A DNA stretch of 18,271 nt from CAYMWF01 sp964394085 [NCBI: uncultured Gemmatimonadota bacterium] (GTDB lineage Bacteria > GCA-2686955 > CAYMWF01): contig CAYMWF010000095.1 in the NCBI GenBank assembly GCA_964394085.1, forward strand, positions 1 through 18,271, in the 5' to 3' direction. Positions 1 through 6,923 of the stretch are shown here, piece by piece. Position 1 is the stretch's first letter. Every line of letters starts with the position of its first letter. Position numbers and translations under genes: made by a program. Below the pieces are notes generated by a model that searched no databases, was not told the DNA's origin, and saw nothing but the letters and a program-made list of their open reading frames with translations.

Positions 1-1038
1 GGCGACTGCGCCATAGGTGATGATATCGGGGTCGAAGTCTACCTCGGGGGTTCTGTATACGATATATGGCGGGCTGAACGGTCCGGTAAAGCCTTCACCT
101 ATCCTGGCTCTGATATGGCCTGAGAAATCCATGAAGAGAGCTATCACCCGGCCGTCGGACAACAGCTCGAGTGCGATATTGCCTGTAATGGCGGAGAACA
201 GAGGGGCGGATTCGGAAATATCCCCGGTCCATTCCGTTCCGTTCCAGAACCGCCAGGCCTCCGGGTTTTCCATAGCCTCCGGTCTGATCCTGGAGACCAG
301 CAGGTTTTTTCTCAATCCTTCCTCGTGACCGTAAACATATACGAATCCGTCGGGTGAAGGCGCGCCCGCCCAGCGGGTATTGACGATGAGGCTGTTCCCG
401 AGACCAATCGGCTCCCGGAGATCGTCTCCAGGGCGGAAAAGCGGGGTTTCGATCTGTTCATGCTCTTTATATGGATTCGAACTCCCGGCGCGCAGAATCA
501 CCAGGGAAACTCCGGCGAGATTCATCGGGTGCCGCAAACGATAATGGAAAATATACAGATCACTGTCCATCGCCTGGTTGACATAACCATCGCCCGGCCA
601 GTACCAGTCTCCCTCCTCGGCATTCGGCGTATCCGGGATAAAAACCGATCGCGGGTTTCCCTGATGGTCGGCGGGATAGAAGAATCTCATCGGGCCCGGA
701 TCATCCTGGAACTCCCCGATTGCCGAAAAAGTATTGTTAATCATGAAACCGCCGGGCAGCCGTCTTTCAAATTCGTCGATCTCGCCGACAAATGTATCCC
801 CGAAGGAAAATATCGTGGGCTGGAGCTCGAAAGAGCCCGGTGTATAAACTCCTCCCAGGGGGATGGAAAACGCGCCGTCAGCGCCGGTCCAGCCGCGACG
901 CCGCTCGAAGAGCTCGTTCCATTCGGGGGCGGTTTCGACATGAAACGACACGGCCCCGGCGGGGGGTGCCGGGCTCAGGCACGCAGGAGCGGCCAGCATC
1001 AACAGCATGAGCGGCTTCCGCAGTAATTTCCCGGGCAT
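1..1038 (-). CDS. Secreted beta-propeller protein, DUF5005/DUF4185-like (3' end cut off)
   Basis: An open frame of 346 codons runs off the left edge without a stop, so the C-terminus is missing. I chose the ATG at 1038 because AAAGGA lies about 9 nt upstream; an in-frame ATG seven codons earlier (1059) has no good ribosome site. The N-terminus is a signal peptide: basic GKLLRKP, then a hydrophobic run, then APAC, which is only a poor lipobox. Mature-protein landmarks are WTGADGAFSIPLGG and, soon after, IFSFGDTFVGEI. This 'GADG...SIPL...FGDTFVG' layout is the hallmark I know from DUF5005/DUF4185 five-bladed propellers related to carbohydrate-active enzymes. A later NSLIVNTRW plus VYVYGHEEG segment looks like another blade. 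It probably acts outside the cytoplasm on, or bound to, glycans; no catalytic activity can be assigned. A promoter-like site and a structured leader lie upstream. Confidence 0.8.
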   Translation of the reverse strand, partial: MPGKLLRKPLMLLMLAAPACLSPAPPAGAVSFHVETAPEWNELFERRRGWTGADGAFSIPLGGVYTPGSFELQPTIFSFGDTFVGEIDEFERRLPGGFMINNTFSAIGEFQDDPGPMRFFYPADHQGNPRSVFIPDTPNAEEGDWYWPGDGYVNQAMDSDLYIFHYRLRHPMNLAGVSLVILRAGSSNPYKEHEQIETPLFRPGDDLREPIGLGNSLIVNTRWAGAPSPDGFVYVYGHEEGLRKNLLVSRIRPEAMENPEAWRFWNGTEWTGDISESAPLFSAITGNIALELLSDGRVIALFMDFSGHIRARIGEGFTGPFSPPYIVYRTPEVDFDPDIITYGAVA

Positions 1039-1073
1039 GAGGGCGAGTCCTTTCGGCATTTCCAGGCGAACCG

Positions 1074-1114
1074 GATCGGACACCGTGACCGACGCTTTAG
1101 CGTTCACTCCGATC
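1074..1114 (-). other. Inverted-repeat leader structure upstream of the propeller gene
   Basis: Outer arms GATCGGA and TCCGATC pair perfectly (1074-1080 with 1108-1114). Between them ACGC/GCGT can form a small inner hairpin with a four-base loop. The element lies between the candidate promoter and the start codon of the propeller gene, so it would be in the 5' leader. No known riboswitch class is recognised, and it could equally be an operator-like palindrome. Confidence 0.35.
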
Positions 1115-1153
1115 GGTCTTCCCGTGTCACTCCCGGTGGAGCATCCTCAATAT

Positions 1154-1182
1154 ATTTTAACCGGATGAAAGTGCAGGTGCAA
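1154..1182 (-). promoter_or_regulatory. Candidate sigma-70-type promoter for the propeller gene
   Basis: On the minus strand TTGCAC (1177-1182) is followed after exactly 17 bp by TAAAAT (1154-1159), in a short AT-rich patch of an otherwise GC-rich gap. The -10 box matches the consensus at 5 of 6 positions and the -35 box at 3 of 6. It sits about 115 nt upstream of the start codon. The lineage's sigma consensus is unknown, so this is only a candidate. Confidence 0.4.
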
Positions 1183-1272
1183 CCAGGGGCTCCCGACGCA
1201 GAAGGGGGTTTGAGATCGCGCTTCCCCGAAGCTCATGCCGGACCGGGAAATTGATCATGGAGCCGGGGGCGT

Positions 1273-2442
1273 TTAGAGAGGTCCGGGTTCCCGCCCCCGG
1301 ATCAGACCCGTCAACCGTCGATGGTAGTCGATGTCGTCCCACATGCCCGGGAAGTGCGGCTGGCAGAAGTTGCTGGTGCAGATCCCCGTCCATCCCTTGT
1401 CCACGGCCATCCGGACCCCTTCGGCGCAGACATCCTTTACCCAGCCCCACTCGCCCGCGTCGCCGTCCGTGGTCACGTCCCCGTAGTTTGTCGGCCCCCA
1501 GGCTTCCGATGTGTAAAGCGGCAGGGAGTAGCGGTCCGCAACCCGCTTCCATGTGTCCATGCGCCGTGACAAACCCCGCAGCCAGGCTTTCCTCCTCAGC
1601 GCCAGAGCTGTCGGCGCTATCTTTGCATGGAGCCGCACACCTCCCGGAACCTCGAGAAGGGCCAGCGCCTGGCCGGAGCCGGCCGTGAAAGCCGGCAGAT
1701 CCGAAAACCAGATGTGCGGCTCGATCATATCGAGCCCGGACAGATCGAGCTCCCGGGTATCGCGGGAGCCTATCACCTGGAAAGAATACCCGTAGAGAAG
1801 GTGCGGGAACCTGGCGCGAATCGCTGATATCGACTCGTCGATGTGCCGCTGGACGGCTGTTCGGACCTCCGGTTTCCACCTGCGGGCCACCGCGGCGAGG
1901 TTCCACCGGGGTGTTCGAAACAGGCGGGGGAAAGCGCCGTGCGCCCATGCCGCCAGGGGAAATTCGTTGCAGGGGTCAACCCATTCGACGTTCGCGAGCA
2001 ACCCCTCCCCGTCGAGCAATTCCAGGGTCTCTATCCAGATGCGGGAATAGTCCGCAGCCGTCCGCACCTCCGCCCGGCGGTGCAGCGTATCGTCGTTGAA
2101 CCATGTCGACAACCCCACGCGCATCCCGCGGACGGCCGCGCGCTGAACGAAGTCGACCAGACCCGCCCGCGGCTCCACATCGACCCGCGAATGACACCCC
2201 CACATGAAACGCCTGCGCTGAGGCAGCATGGTGAACCGCTCGACAAGCTTGCCGTCAGCGCCCCGGGCGATCAGGTGCGGGAAGGCGTCGATACGGATAC
2301 AATCGTAGCCACGCTCCCCGAGTTCATCGAGCACCCGGTCCCAGTCGGCGTACTCCGCCTCAGGGCCCTGCCGCCGCACCAGCCACGAGAACTCCCACAT
2401 CGTCACGGCTGTTCGTTTGCGTTCACTCATTTTTAGGACCAC
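1273..2442 (-). CDS. Cellulase-like TIM-barrel glycoside hydrolase (cytoplasmic)
   Basis: The 389-residue protein begins with GTG at 2442; an in-frame ATG four codons later (2430) is an equally possible start, and neither has a strong ribosome site. It resembles the 'cellulase-like, sugar-binding' TIM-barrel family of clan GH-A character: an early TMWEFSWL strand, GYDCIRIDAFPHL, a Cys-Asn-Glu (CNEFPLAAW) at about residues 158-166 whose E160 would be the acid/base, and YTSEAWGP near residue 310, whose E313 would be the nucleophile. There is no signal peptide or membrane segment, so it probably acts in the cytoplasm on imported oligosaccharides or glycosides; the substrate cannot be told. The gene follows the LamG gene with a 78-nt gap and may be co-transcribed with it. 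Its GC content appears higher than that of the LamG gene. Confidence 0.8.
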   Translation of the reverse strand: MVLKMSERKRTAVTMWEFSWLVRRQGPEAEYADWDRVLDELGERGYDCIRIDAFPHLIARGADGKLVERFTMLPQRRRFMWGCHSRVDVEPRAGLVDFVQRAAVRGMRVGLSTWFNDDTLHRRAEVRTAADYSRIWIETLELLDGEGLLANVEWVDPCNEFPLAAWAHGAFPRLFRTPRWNLAAVARRWKPEVRTAVQRHIDESISAIRARFPHLLYGYSFQVIGSRDTRELDLSGLDMIEPHIWFSDLPAFTAGSGQALALLEVPGGVRLHAKIAPTALALRRKAWLRGLSRRMDTWKRVADRYSLPLYTSEAWGPTNYGDVTTDGDAGEWGWVKDVCAEGVRMAVDKGWTGICTSNFCQPHFPGMWDDIDYHRRLTGLIRGREPGPL

Positions 2443-2520
2443 TCGTCCCGAGACGGATTTCCGAATTCCGCGATTCCGGTGCGGTTCGGTTTTAAAGGGA
2501 CTTGAAGCTCTTATGCTGCA

Positions 2521-3873
2521 TCATGGAATGATATCGAACTCGAAAAAATCCTCGACCCAGACATCACCAGGCGGATCGCCCATCCGCAGGAAGAAGGTAT
2601 ACGGTCCGCCGAGCGGAGCGAGGGCAGGTACACGCACTGAGTGGTCTCCTTCCACCGTGTGCTCTGCTCCCAGGAGAACCGTGACGGGACCGAGCAGGGG
2701 ATTACCGGAATAAGGCTCACCGGTAGGGAAATAAATATCAACGAAGACGGGCAGTTCGAGAGCGTATTCCGTATTGTTTGTAATCGAATACTCATAGAGG
2801 AGCGATTCACCTCTTCTGGCCACCGGGTCCGGAGTACTCACTTCAATTGCGGCGAATCCCTCGGGATAGATCCACAGATCAACGGGAACCGTCAGAAGAG
2901 TATCGACAGCTCCCTGGAATCCGATGTAGATCTGCCCTTCATGTAATCCTGGTCCAGTCATCGATGCATCGAATAAGACCTGAAGGCTGTCGATCTCGGG
3001 TCCAGCGAGCACTCCGTGAGCCGGCTCAACAGTGAGCCATGGTCTGAACTCCCGAACAAGGTATTCGGCCTCACCCTCATCCAGAAGCTCCATGAAAAGG
3101 GTGGATGTATCCTGTTCGAAAAGGCCCTTGATCAGCACCTTTTCGAGATGGGGAGGATTCACGAATACGCCGGTGTCAGGCATTATACCCGCAACCCATT
3201 CCGTCTTATATGTCGTGCCGTGATTGTTATTACCACTGCAATCATGGGCGATAGAGCCCTCTCCCTCGTCGAAATGGTAAAGCGCGAGTGTATGTTCATC
3301 TGCAGAGAGATACGTCCTGGGTGTGAATTCCGTGTCATACCTGACGGCGTTGGAAATCCGCGCTTCATCGATGGCTCCAATCCAACGATACGATAGATCG
3401 GTCGAGGCGCCCATGATCAGGTTCACACTGGAGGAAGGGACATTCCCAGTCACATAGATACTTCGTTCGAACCGGCCATTGAGGTATAAACTGAACTGGG
3501 AGCCGTTATAAACCGCTGCAATGTGAATCCATTCTGCGGTCTGGTGCTGGGAGACCGCGTCGACGCAATAATACGCACCGGGGGTGCTGACGCACGCCCT
3601 GAGCCGCCGCGAGTCTCCATGATAGAGCAGGCGGTACGAAACCGGCAAATAGCCCTTGTCGAGAATTATGCGGTGATTCTCCGAGCCTGGCGGGAAATCA
3701 GGTTTGATCCAGGCCTCCATGGTGAAGGTGTCACCTGCGATATCCAGGCTCGGATCGTTCCCCATATCAACATAGCTTGAGATTCCGCTGAAGTCGAGCG
3801 CCCAAGGATCAGCTTGAGCAACAGCAACGATACTTATCAGGCTAATACCTATAAATAGGTTCATATATCGCAT
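2521..3873 (-). CDS. Secreted LamG/concanavalin-like domain protein
   Basis: The 450-residue protein has an excellent ribosome site (AAGGAGGG, 4 nt before ATG) and a clear signal peptide, probably cut after AVAQA near residue 21. Residues about 25-200 form a LamG/concanavalin A-like lectin-glucanase fold: ALDFSGISSYVDMG, FTMEAWIKP, the WIHIAAVYNG strand and WIGAIDEARISN are typical landmarks. Next come LALYHFDEGEG and DCSGNNNHG, which usually close such domains. The middle (about 285-365) has a LTVEPAHGVLAGPEIDSLQV segment resembling BACON-type Ig modules. The C-terminal ~100 residues look like another beta-sandwich (YEYSITNNTEYALELPVFVD). No sorting tail or anchor is visible, so it is probably periplasmic or secreted. 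It may bind carbohydrate or protein; no catalytic site is seen. Confidence 0.85.
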   Translation of the reverse strand: MRYMNLFIGISLISIVAVAQADPWALDFSGISSYVDMGNDPSLDIAGDTFTMEAWIKPDFPPGSENHRIILDKGYLPVSYRLLYHGDSRRLRACVSTPGAYYCVDAVSQHQTAEWIHIAAVYNGSQFSLYLNGRFERSIYVTGNVPSSSVNLIMGASTDLSYRWIGAIDEARISNAVRYDTEFTPRTYLSADEHTLALYHFDEGEGSIAHDCSGNNNHGTTYKTEWVAGIMPDTGVFVNPPHLEKVLIKGLFEQDTSTLFMELLDEGEAEYLVREFRPWLTVEPAHGVLAGPEIDSLQVLFDASMTGPGLHEGQIYIGFQGAVDTLLTVPVDLWIYPEGFAAIEVSTPDPVARRGESLLYEYSITNNTEYALELPVFVDIYFPTGEPYSGNPLLGPVTVLLGAEHTVEGDHSVRVPALAPLGGPYTFFLRMGDPPGDVWVEDFFEFDIIP

Positions 3874-4163
3874 GGCTCCCTCCTTCTCAGCCTTAAATAT
3901 TCCGGTTTAACGAGGAATGCTGATCCCCCACCGCCAGATGACTGGATAGAAAATACGAGTTTACTTAGTGCTCTCTGTGGCGACCGATTGTTTCTAGTTC
4001 CCTATTCGGGCTTCGATTATCCAGTATAGCCGATTGAACCTGCTCGTGCAACCGGCTGGTCCTAAATCATACGATTCTGGAATACAGCAATCGCTCATAT
4101 GATCATGGTGGCAGGAATTGCCGAAGGCAGGCCTGAATGTTGAAGGTAACTACCGGCGGGTTT
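3874..4163. other. Intergenic region between the modification cassette and the LamG gene
   Basis: No convincing gene is visible here. Read on the minus strand it holds an imperfect hairpin (4112-4135: CAGG/CCTG outer arms and TGCC/GGCA inner arms) without a T-rich tail, then a promoter-like pair of boxes (4023-4051), then an untranslated leader of roughly 150 nt ending in the LamG ribosome site. It most likely separates the dsr-side transcription unit from the secreted-protein genes. Confidence 0.5.
4023..4051 (-). promoter_or_regulatory. Candidate sigma-70-type promoter for the LamG gene
   Basis: On the minus strand TTGCAC (4046-4051), a 17-bp spacer and TATACT (4023-4028) lie about 150 nt upstream of the LamG start. 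The -10 box matches the consensus at 5 of 6 positions. The -35 hexamer and the spacer length are identical to those of the candidate in front of the propeller gene, which strengthens both calls. Confidence 0.4.
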
Positions 4164-4415
4164 TTAAATCAGGCTTCTTCCCGGCTTCTCGGTCATAAGG
4201 AAGATACCCGCGATCATCAGCTCTTCGTCGGAGACATCTCCATACTGCAACGGAAGCGATCCGCGGATATCTGCTATCAGTATAATTGACCGCGAAAAAT
4301 AATCCTCTCCCGGTGCAATCTCTTTTCTGTGAGGAACCGACTCTTCTTGCAGAAAATGCTTCCACCTCGGACCCGCATCGACACTTCGGGATAACGGATA
4401 AACTGTATATACCAT
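4164..4415 (-). CDS. Small hypothetical protein (83 aa), doubtful
   Basis: The frame begins 7 nt after the methyltransferase stop codon on the same strand, which fits translational coupling, but no Shine-Dalgarno sequence is visible. The product is soluble, with no signal peptide, membrane segment or cysteine motif. Its C-terminal half (SIILIADIRGSLPLQYGDVSDEELMIAG, from about residue 43, given here as landmarks SIILIADIRG and VSDEELMIAG) has the hydrophobic/acidic alternation of a real protein. I do not recognise a family. An overlapping frame in the same region looks less protein-like. It may be a genuine last gene of the modification cassette or a chance frame. Confidence 0.4.
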   Translation of the reverse strand: MVYTVYPLSRSVDAGPRWKHFLQEESVPHRKEIAPGEDYFSRSIILIADIRGSLPLQYGDVSDEELMIAGIFLMTEKPGRSLI

Positions 4416-4422
4416 GGAAAAT

Positions 4423-5181
4423 CTAGCCGGACCTGAAACAGGTCAGGTGCCCGTCGGAGTAAAAGACCTCGAACCTGCTTGACAGGAACGATCTCAGGCA
4501 GTCCGCGATGCTGAAGATCGCCACGGGCCTATCCTCCCTGTCCAGCATCCGGGCGAACCGCTCGTAGAATGCCCTCCCCCGGTCCGTAGAAGGACGCACG
4601 GGACGGTACAGGTAGAAAAAATCGATGCCCTCGAAGGTCTGATCGCATACGTCGCCCGCCACCCATCGGACCCTCTCCGGGGGGATGCCGAGCCAGCTTA
4701 GAAGTCTTCGCCCGGTCTGCACCATGTCGCTCGAAATTTCGTACTGGATGGTCAACCGGTGAGGATACAGGTACTGGAACAGGAGCCCCTGCAACCCGTT
4801 CCCCGCACCAAGATCGGCGCTTACGGTTGCGGGTGATATCCAGGGCTTCGCCTTGAGAATCGGGCTCAATCCGCCGGCGTGGGCCCAGTACCCGCCCGCC
4901 TGATCCATCCGCCCGCGCTCTTCGGGGGTATACCTGGCTTCGTGCATGTGAAGATGCGCGTAAAGCGTTAAAAACGCCTCTTCGAACGCTTCGGGATCAT
5001 GTCCATCGATAGATTCGATGAATTTTTCTTTGTATTCTCTGTATTTCGGGAAATGACCGCCGGGATCGGGGGGGGCGGGTCGTTCGGCAAAAAGAACCAT
5101 CAACCGGACAAGCTGTTTCTGTTCTTCTTCGGGGAGTTCGAGCGAGTGAACCAGCGTCCCGATACGTTCTTCCTGAAGCAT
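4423..5181 (-). CDS. Class I SAM-dependent methyltransferase
   Basis: The 252-residue soluble protein has a helical N-terminal ~110 residues (LPEEEQKQLVRLMVLF; HMHEARYTPEERGRMDQ) of unknown role, then a Rossmann-type methyltransferase. SAM motif I is SADLGAGNG at residues 121-129. It is followed by YEISSDMVQTGRRLL, where the acidic residue after the second strand would hold the SAM ribose, and by WVAGDVCD, the motif II/III acidic position. DFFYLYRPVRPS occupies the place of motif IV, where many methyltransferases have a catalytic or substrate-contact segment. The ATG lies 5 nt after the stop of the TPR gene, so the two are probably made together. The substrate is unknown; the context next to dsrN and a radical SAM enzyme suggests a cofactor or protein of the sulfite reductase system, as inference. 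Confidence 0.8.
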   Translation of the reverse strand: MLQEERIGTLVHSLELPEEEQKQLVRLMVLFAERPAPPDPGGHFPKYREYKEKFIESIDGHDPEAFEEAFLTLYAHLHMHEARYTPEERGRMDQAGGYWAHAGGLSPILKAKPWISPATVSADLGAGNGLQGLLFQYLYPHRLTIQYEISSDMVQTGRRLLSWLGIPPERVRWVAGDVCDQTFEGIDFFYLYRPVRPSTDRGRAFYERFARMLDREDRPVAIFSIADCLRSFLSSRFEVFYSDGHLTCFRSG

Positions 5182-5186
5182 GTTCG

Positions 5187-6923
5187 TTATCCGGTAAGTT
5201 TTTTCAGGTTATCGCGGGCGAACCCGATTCCCGGATCGATGGACAGGGCTCTCTTGTACATTTTTATGGCCTCCTCGGTTCTGCCCAGGTCACGAAGGTT
5301 CGAAGCGAGGTTGGCCCAGTCGATTCCGGAGCCGGGATCTATCTCGACAGCCCGCAGAAAGCAGACCACGGCTTCTTCGTGCCTTTTGAGCTTGTAGTAG
5401 CAGAAGCCCAGCAGGTTGTGGTTCGCAAGCTCCTCTGGTTCAGAGGCGACCGCATCCCGCAGCGCGTCGACGGCTTCGTCGTACTTTTCCAGCTCTTTCA
5501 GACATGCTCCTATGTAAAAAAGCACGCGGCCAAGATCATCCAGCGCCGGTCCGAGCGTTCTGGCCTCGCGGAAAAATTTCAAAGCGGATTCGAACCTGTT
5601 TTCACCGTAATCGCAGATCCCGCGGTAGAAGGAAACCGGGGCTTTCCGCTCTTCCGGTTTCTCAGCGCGGTCCAGGTATGGCCGCGCCTCCGGATACTCC
5701 CCGATATTGACATGGCACTGGGCCATTTCGAAGCACATATCTTCTACCGGGATCTTGCCGGAACCTGATTTCAGAGCGATTTCGAACCAGTCGAGCGCCT
5801 CTATATAATCGCGCCATACGAACTGGATCCTCCCGCGAAAATAGGCTATCTCGCCCCTGTCGTCCGCCAGACCGTCGGCAACGGCCATGACATCGTCGGC
5901 CTCCTGGAGCTTTCCGGAATCGCGCAGGCAGAGCGATTCGTGAATCAATGCCCGGACCTTGTCTTCATTCGAAACAGACAATTCGTAAGCAAGATGCATA
6001 AGCTCCGCGGCGGAAGTCAGCTCACCTCGCCGGGCCGACTCCAGGCTCAACTCGAAACAGACCTTCCGTCCCTCGGCTTCCCTCCGGTTCGCTATTATGT
6101 TTTCACGCATGGACAACACAGATTCACTGAAACATTTCAAGCACGAACCGCCTGAGGGGGGAGCCGGGAAAACAGGCTTCTTCAGGTCGGGATCGCCGAA
6201 ATCGATGCCGGCTTCATCCCGTCTCCAGGCATGGAAGCAGGAATAAACCCGTCGTCTGCCGGCATCCAGTACAAGATGAGCACCGCATGGGCTGCCCAGT
6301 GACCCGCTATCGTCCTCTATTCTGTCGAGCATCGTCTCGAAAACATGGCTGTTCCACAGGAGAACAATTAAACCCCGTGAGTCGGAGTCCAGATAGAAGC
6401 GTGTGTCGTCACTGCCGGAGCGGCCGGTAAGTTGGTTCAAAATACCACGGGGAAGATAGAAACTCGGAATCGCCAGCCTCGAACGGAAAAAACGGGCGGG
6501 ACGCAACGCTCCCGCCTCAGAGACGCCCCTGGACGGAGCGAGGATCGGAGCCACATGCAGCCGGGCTTCGGTCAACTGTGCCCGCGCCTGCTCCTGGAAG
6601 GGCTTGAATACATCCACGAGCCGGTTCCATGTTTCCGCCTGCGATGTGTCGCCCGAACGAATGTGAACGAGCGGATGCACGTGTAGATTCGCAAAACCGC
6701 ACCGCTCCAGGAAAGCGGCGGCGAGCTTCAGCAAATCGAGAGAAAACCGCTCGGTTCGTACATTGCTGCCGTCGGTCACGAAAATATGCGACCGCCAGTT
6801 CAGGAAGGGCAGCGCTGATTCCAGCCATCCCAGGACGGCGTCATCACCGTTTTCCCCCGAATCGGGATCGAGAACCGCAAAAACCGCTCCCGGAGGTTGT
6901 TCTGATGGAAAACGCGGCTCCAT
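5187..6923 (-). CDS. TPR protein with SPASM-like cysteine domain
   Basis: The 578-residue soluble protein has two parts. Residues ~1-300 look like a divergent radical-SAM/SPASM protein: HVHPLVHIR near 81-89 recalls late barrel strands of radical SAM enzymes, and CGAHLVLDAGRRRVYSCF (C213, C229) plus CLKC (C261, C264) matches the SPASM pattern in which cysteines bind an auxiliary [4Fe-4S] cluster. The N-terminal CxxxCxxC of an active radical SAM enzyme is absent. Residues ~300-578 are tetratricopeptide repeats; the last three (GACLKELEKYDEAVDALRDA, GFCYYKLKRHEEAVVCFLRA, SNLRDLGRTEEAIKMYKRAL) are canonical. The start ATG shares a base with the stop of the radical SAM gene (TAATG), implying coupling. 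It probably acts as a scaffold or substrate-presenting partner for the flanking radical SAM enzyme and methyltransferase. The TPR call is firm; the SPASM call is pattern-based. Confidence 0.8.
   Translation of the reverse strand: MEPRFPSEQPPGAVFAVLDPDSGENGDDAVLGWLESALPFLNWRSHIFVTDGSNVRTERFSLDLLKLAAAFLERCGFANLHVHPLVHIRSGDTSQAETWNRLVDVFKPFQEQARAQLTEARLHVAPILAPSRGVSEAGALRPARFFRSRLAIPSFYLPRGILNQLTGRSGSDDTRFYLDSDSRGLIVLLWNSHVFETMLDRIEDDSGSLGSPCGAHLVLDAGRRRVYSCFHAWRRDEAGIDFGDPDLKKPVFPAPPSGGSCLKCFSESVLSMRENIIANRREAEGRKVCFELSLESARRGELTSAAELMHLAYELSVSNEDKVRALIHESLCLRDSGKLQEADDVMAVADGLADDRGEIAYFRGRIQFVWRDYIEALDWFEIALKSGSGKIPVEDMCFEMAQCHVNIGEYPEARPYLDRAEKPEERKAPVSFYRGICDYGENRFESALKFFREARTLGPALDDLGRVLFYIGACLKELEKYDEAVDALRDAVASEPEELANHNLLGFCYYKLKRHEEAVVCFLRAVEIDPGSGIDWANLASNLRDLGRTEEAIKMYKRALSIDPGIGFARDNLKKLTG

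Noticed and set aside
460-1026. A 188-codon plus-strand frame at the left end.
   Set aside because: It lies opposite the propeller gene, whose minus frame has a signal peptide and family motifs; the plus-strand product is low in structure and family resemblance.
1157-1948. A 263-codon minus-strand frame overlapping the glycosidase gene.
   Set aside because: It is a shadow of the GC-rich glycosidase gene in another frame; its product is Arg/Pro/Gly-rich with no domain, while the glycosidase frame has recognisable motifs throughout.
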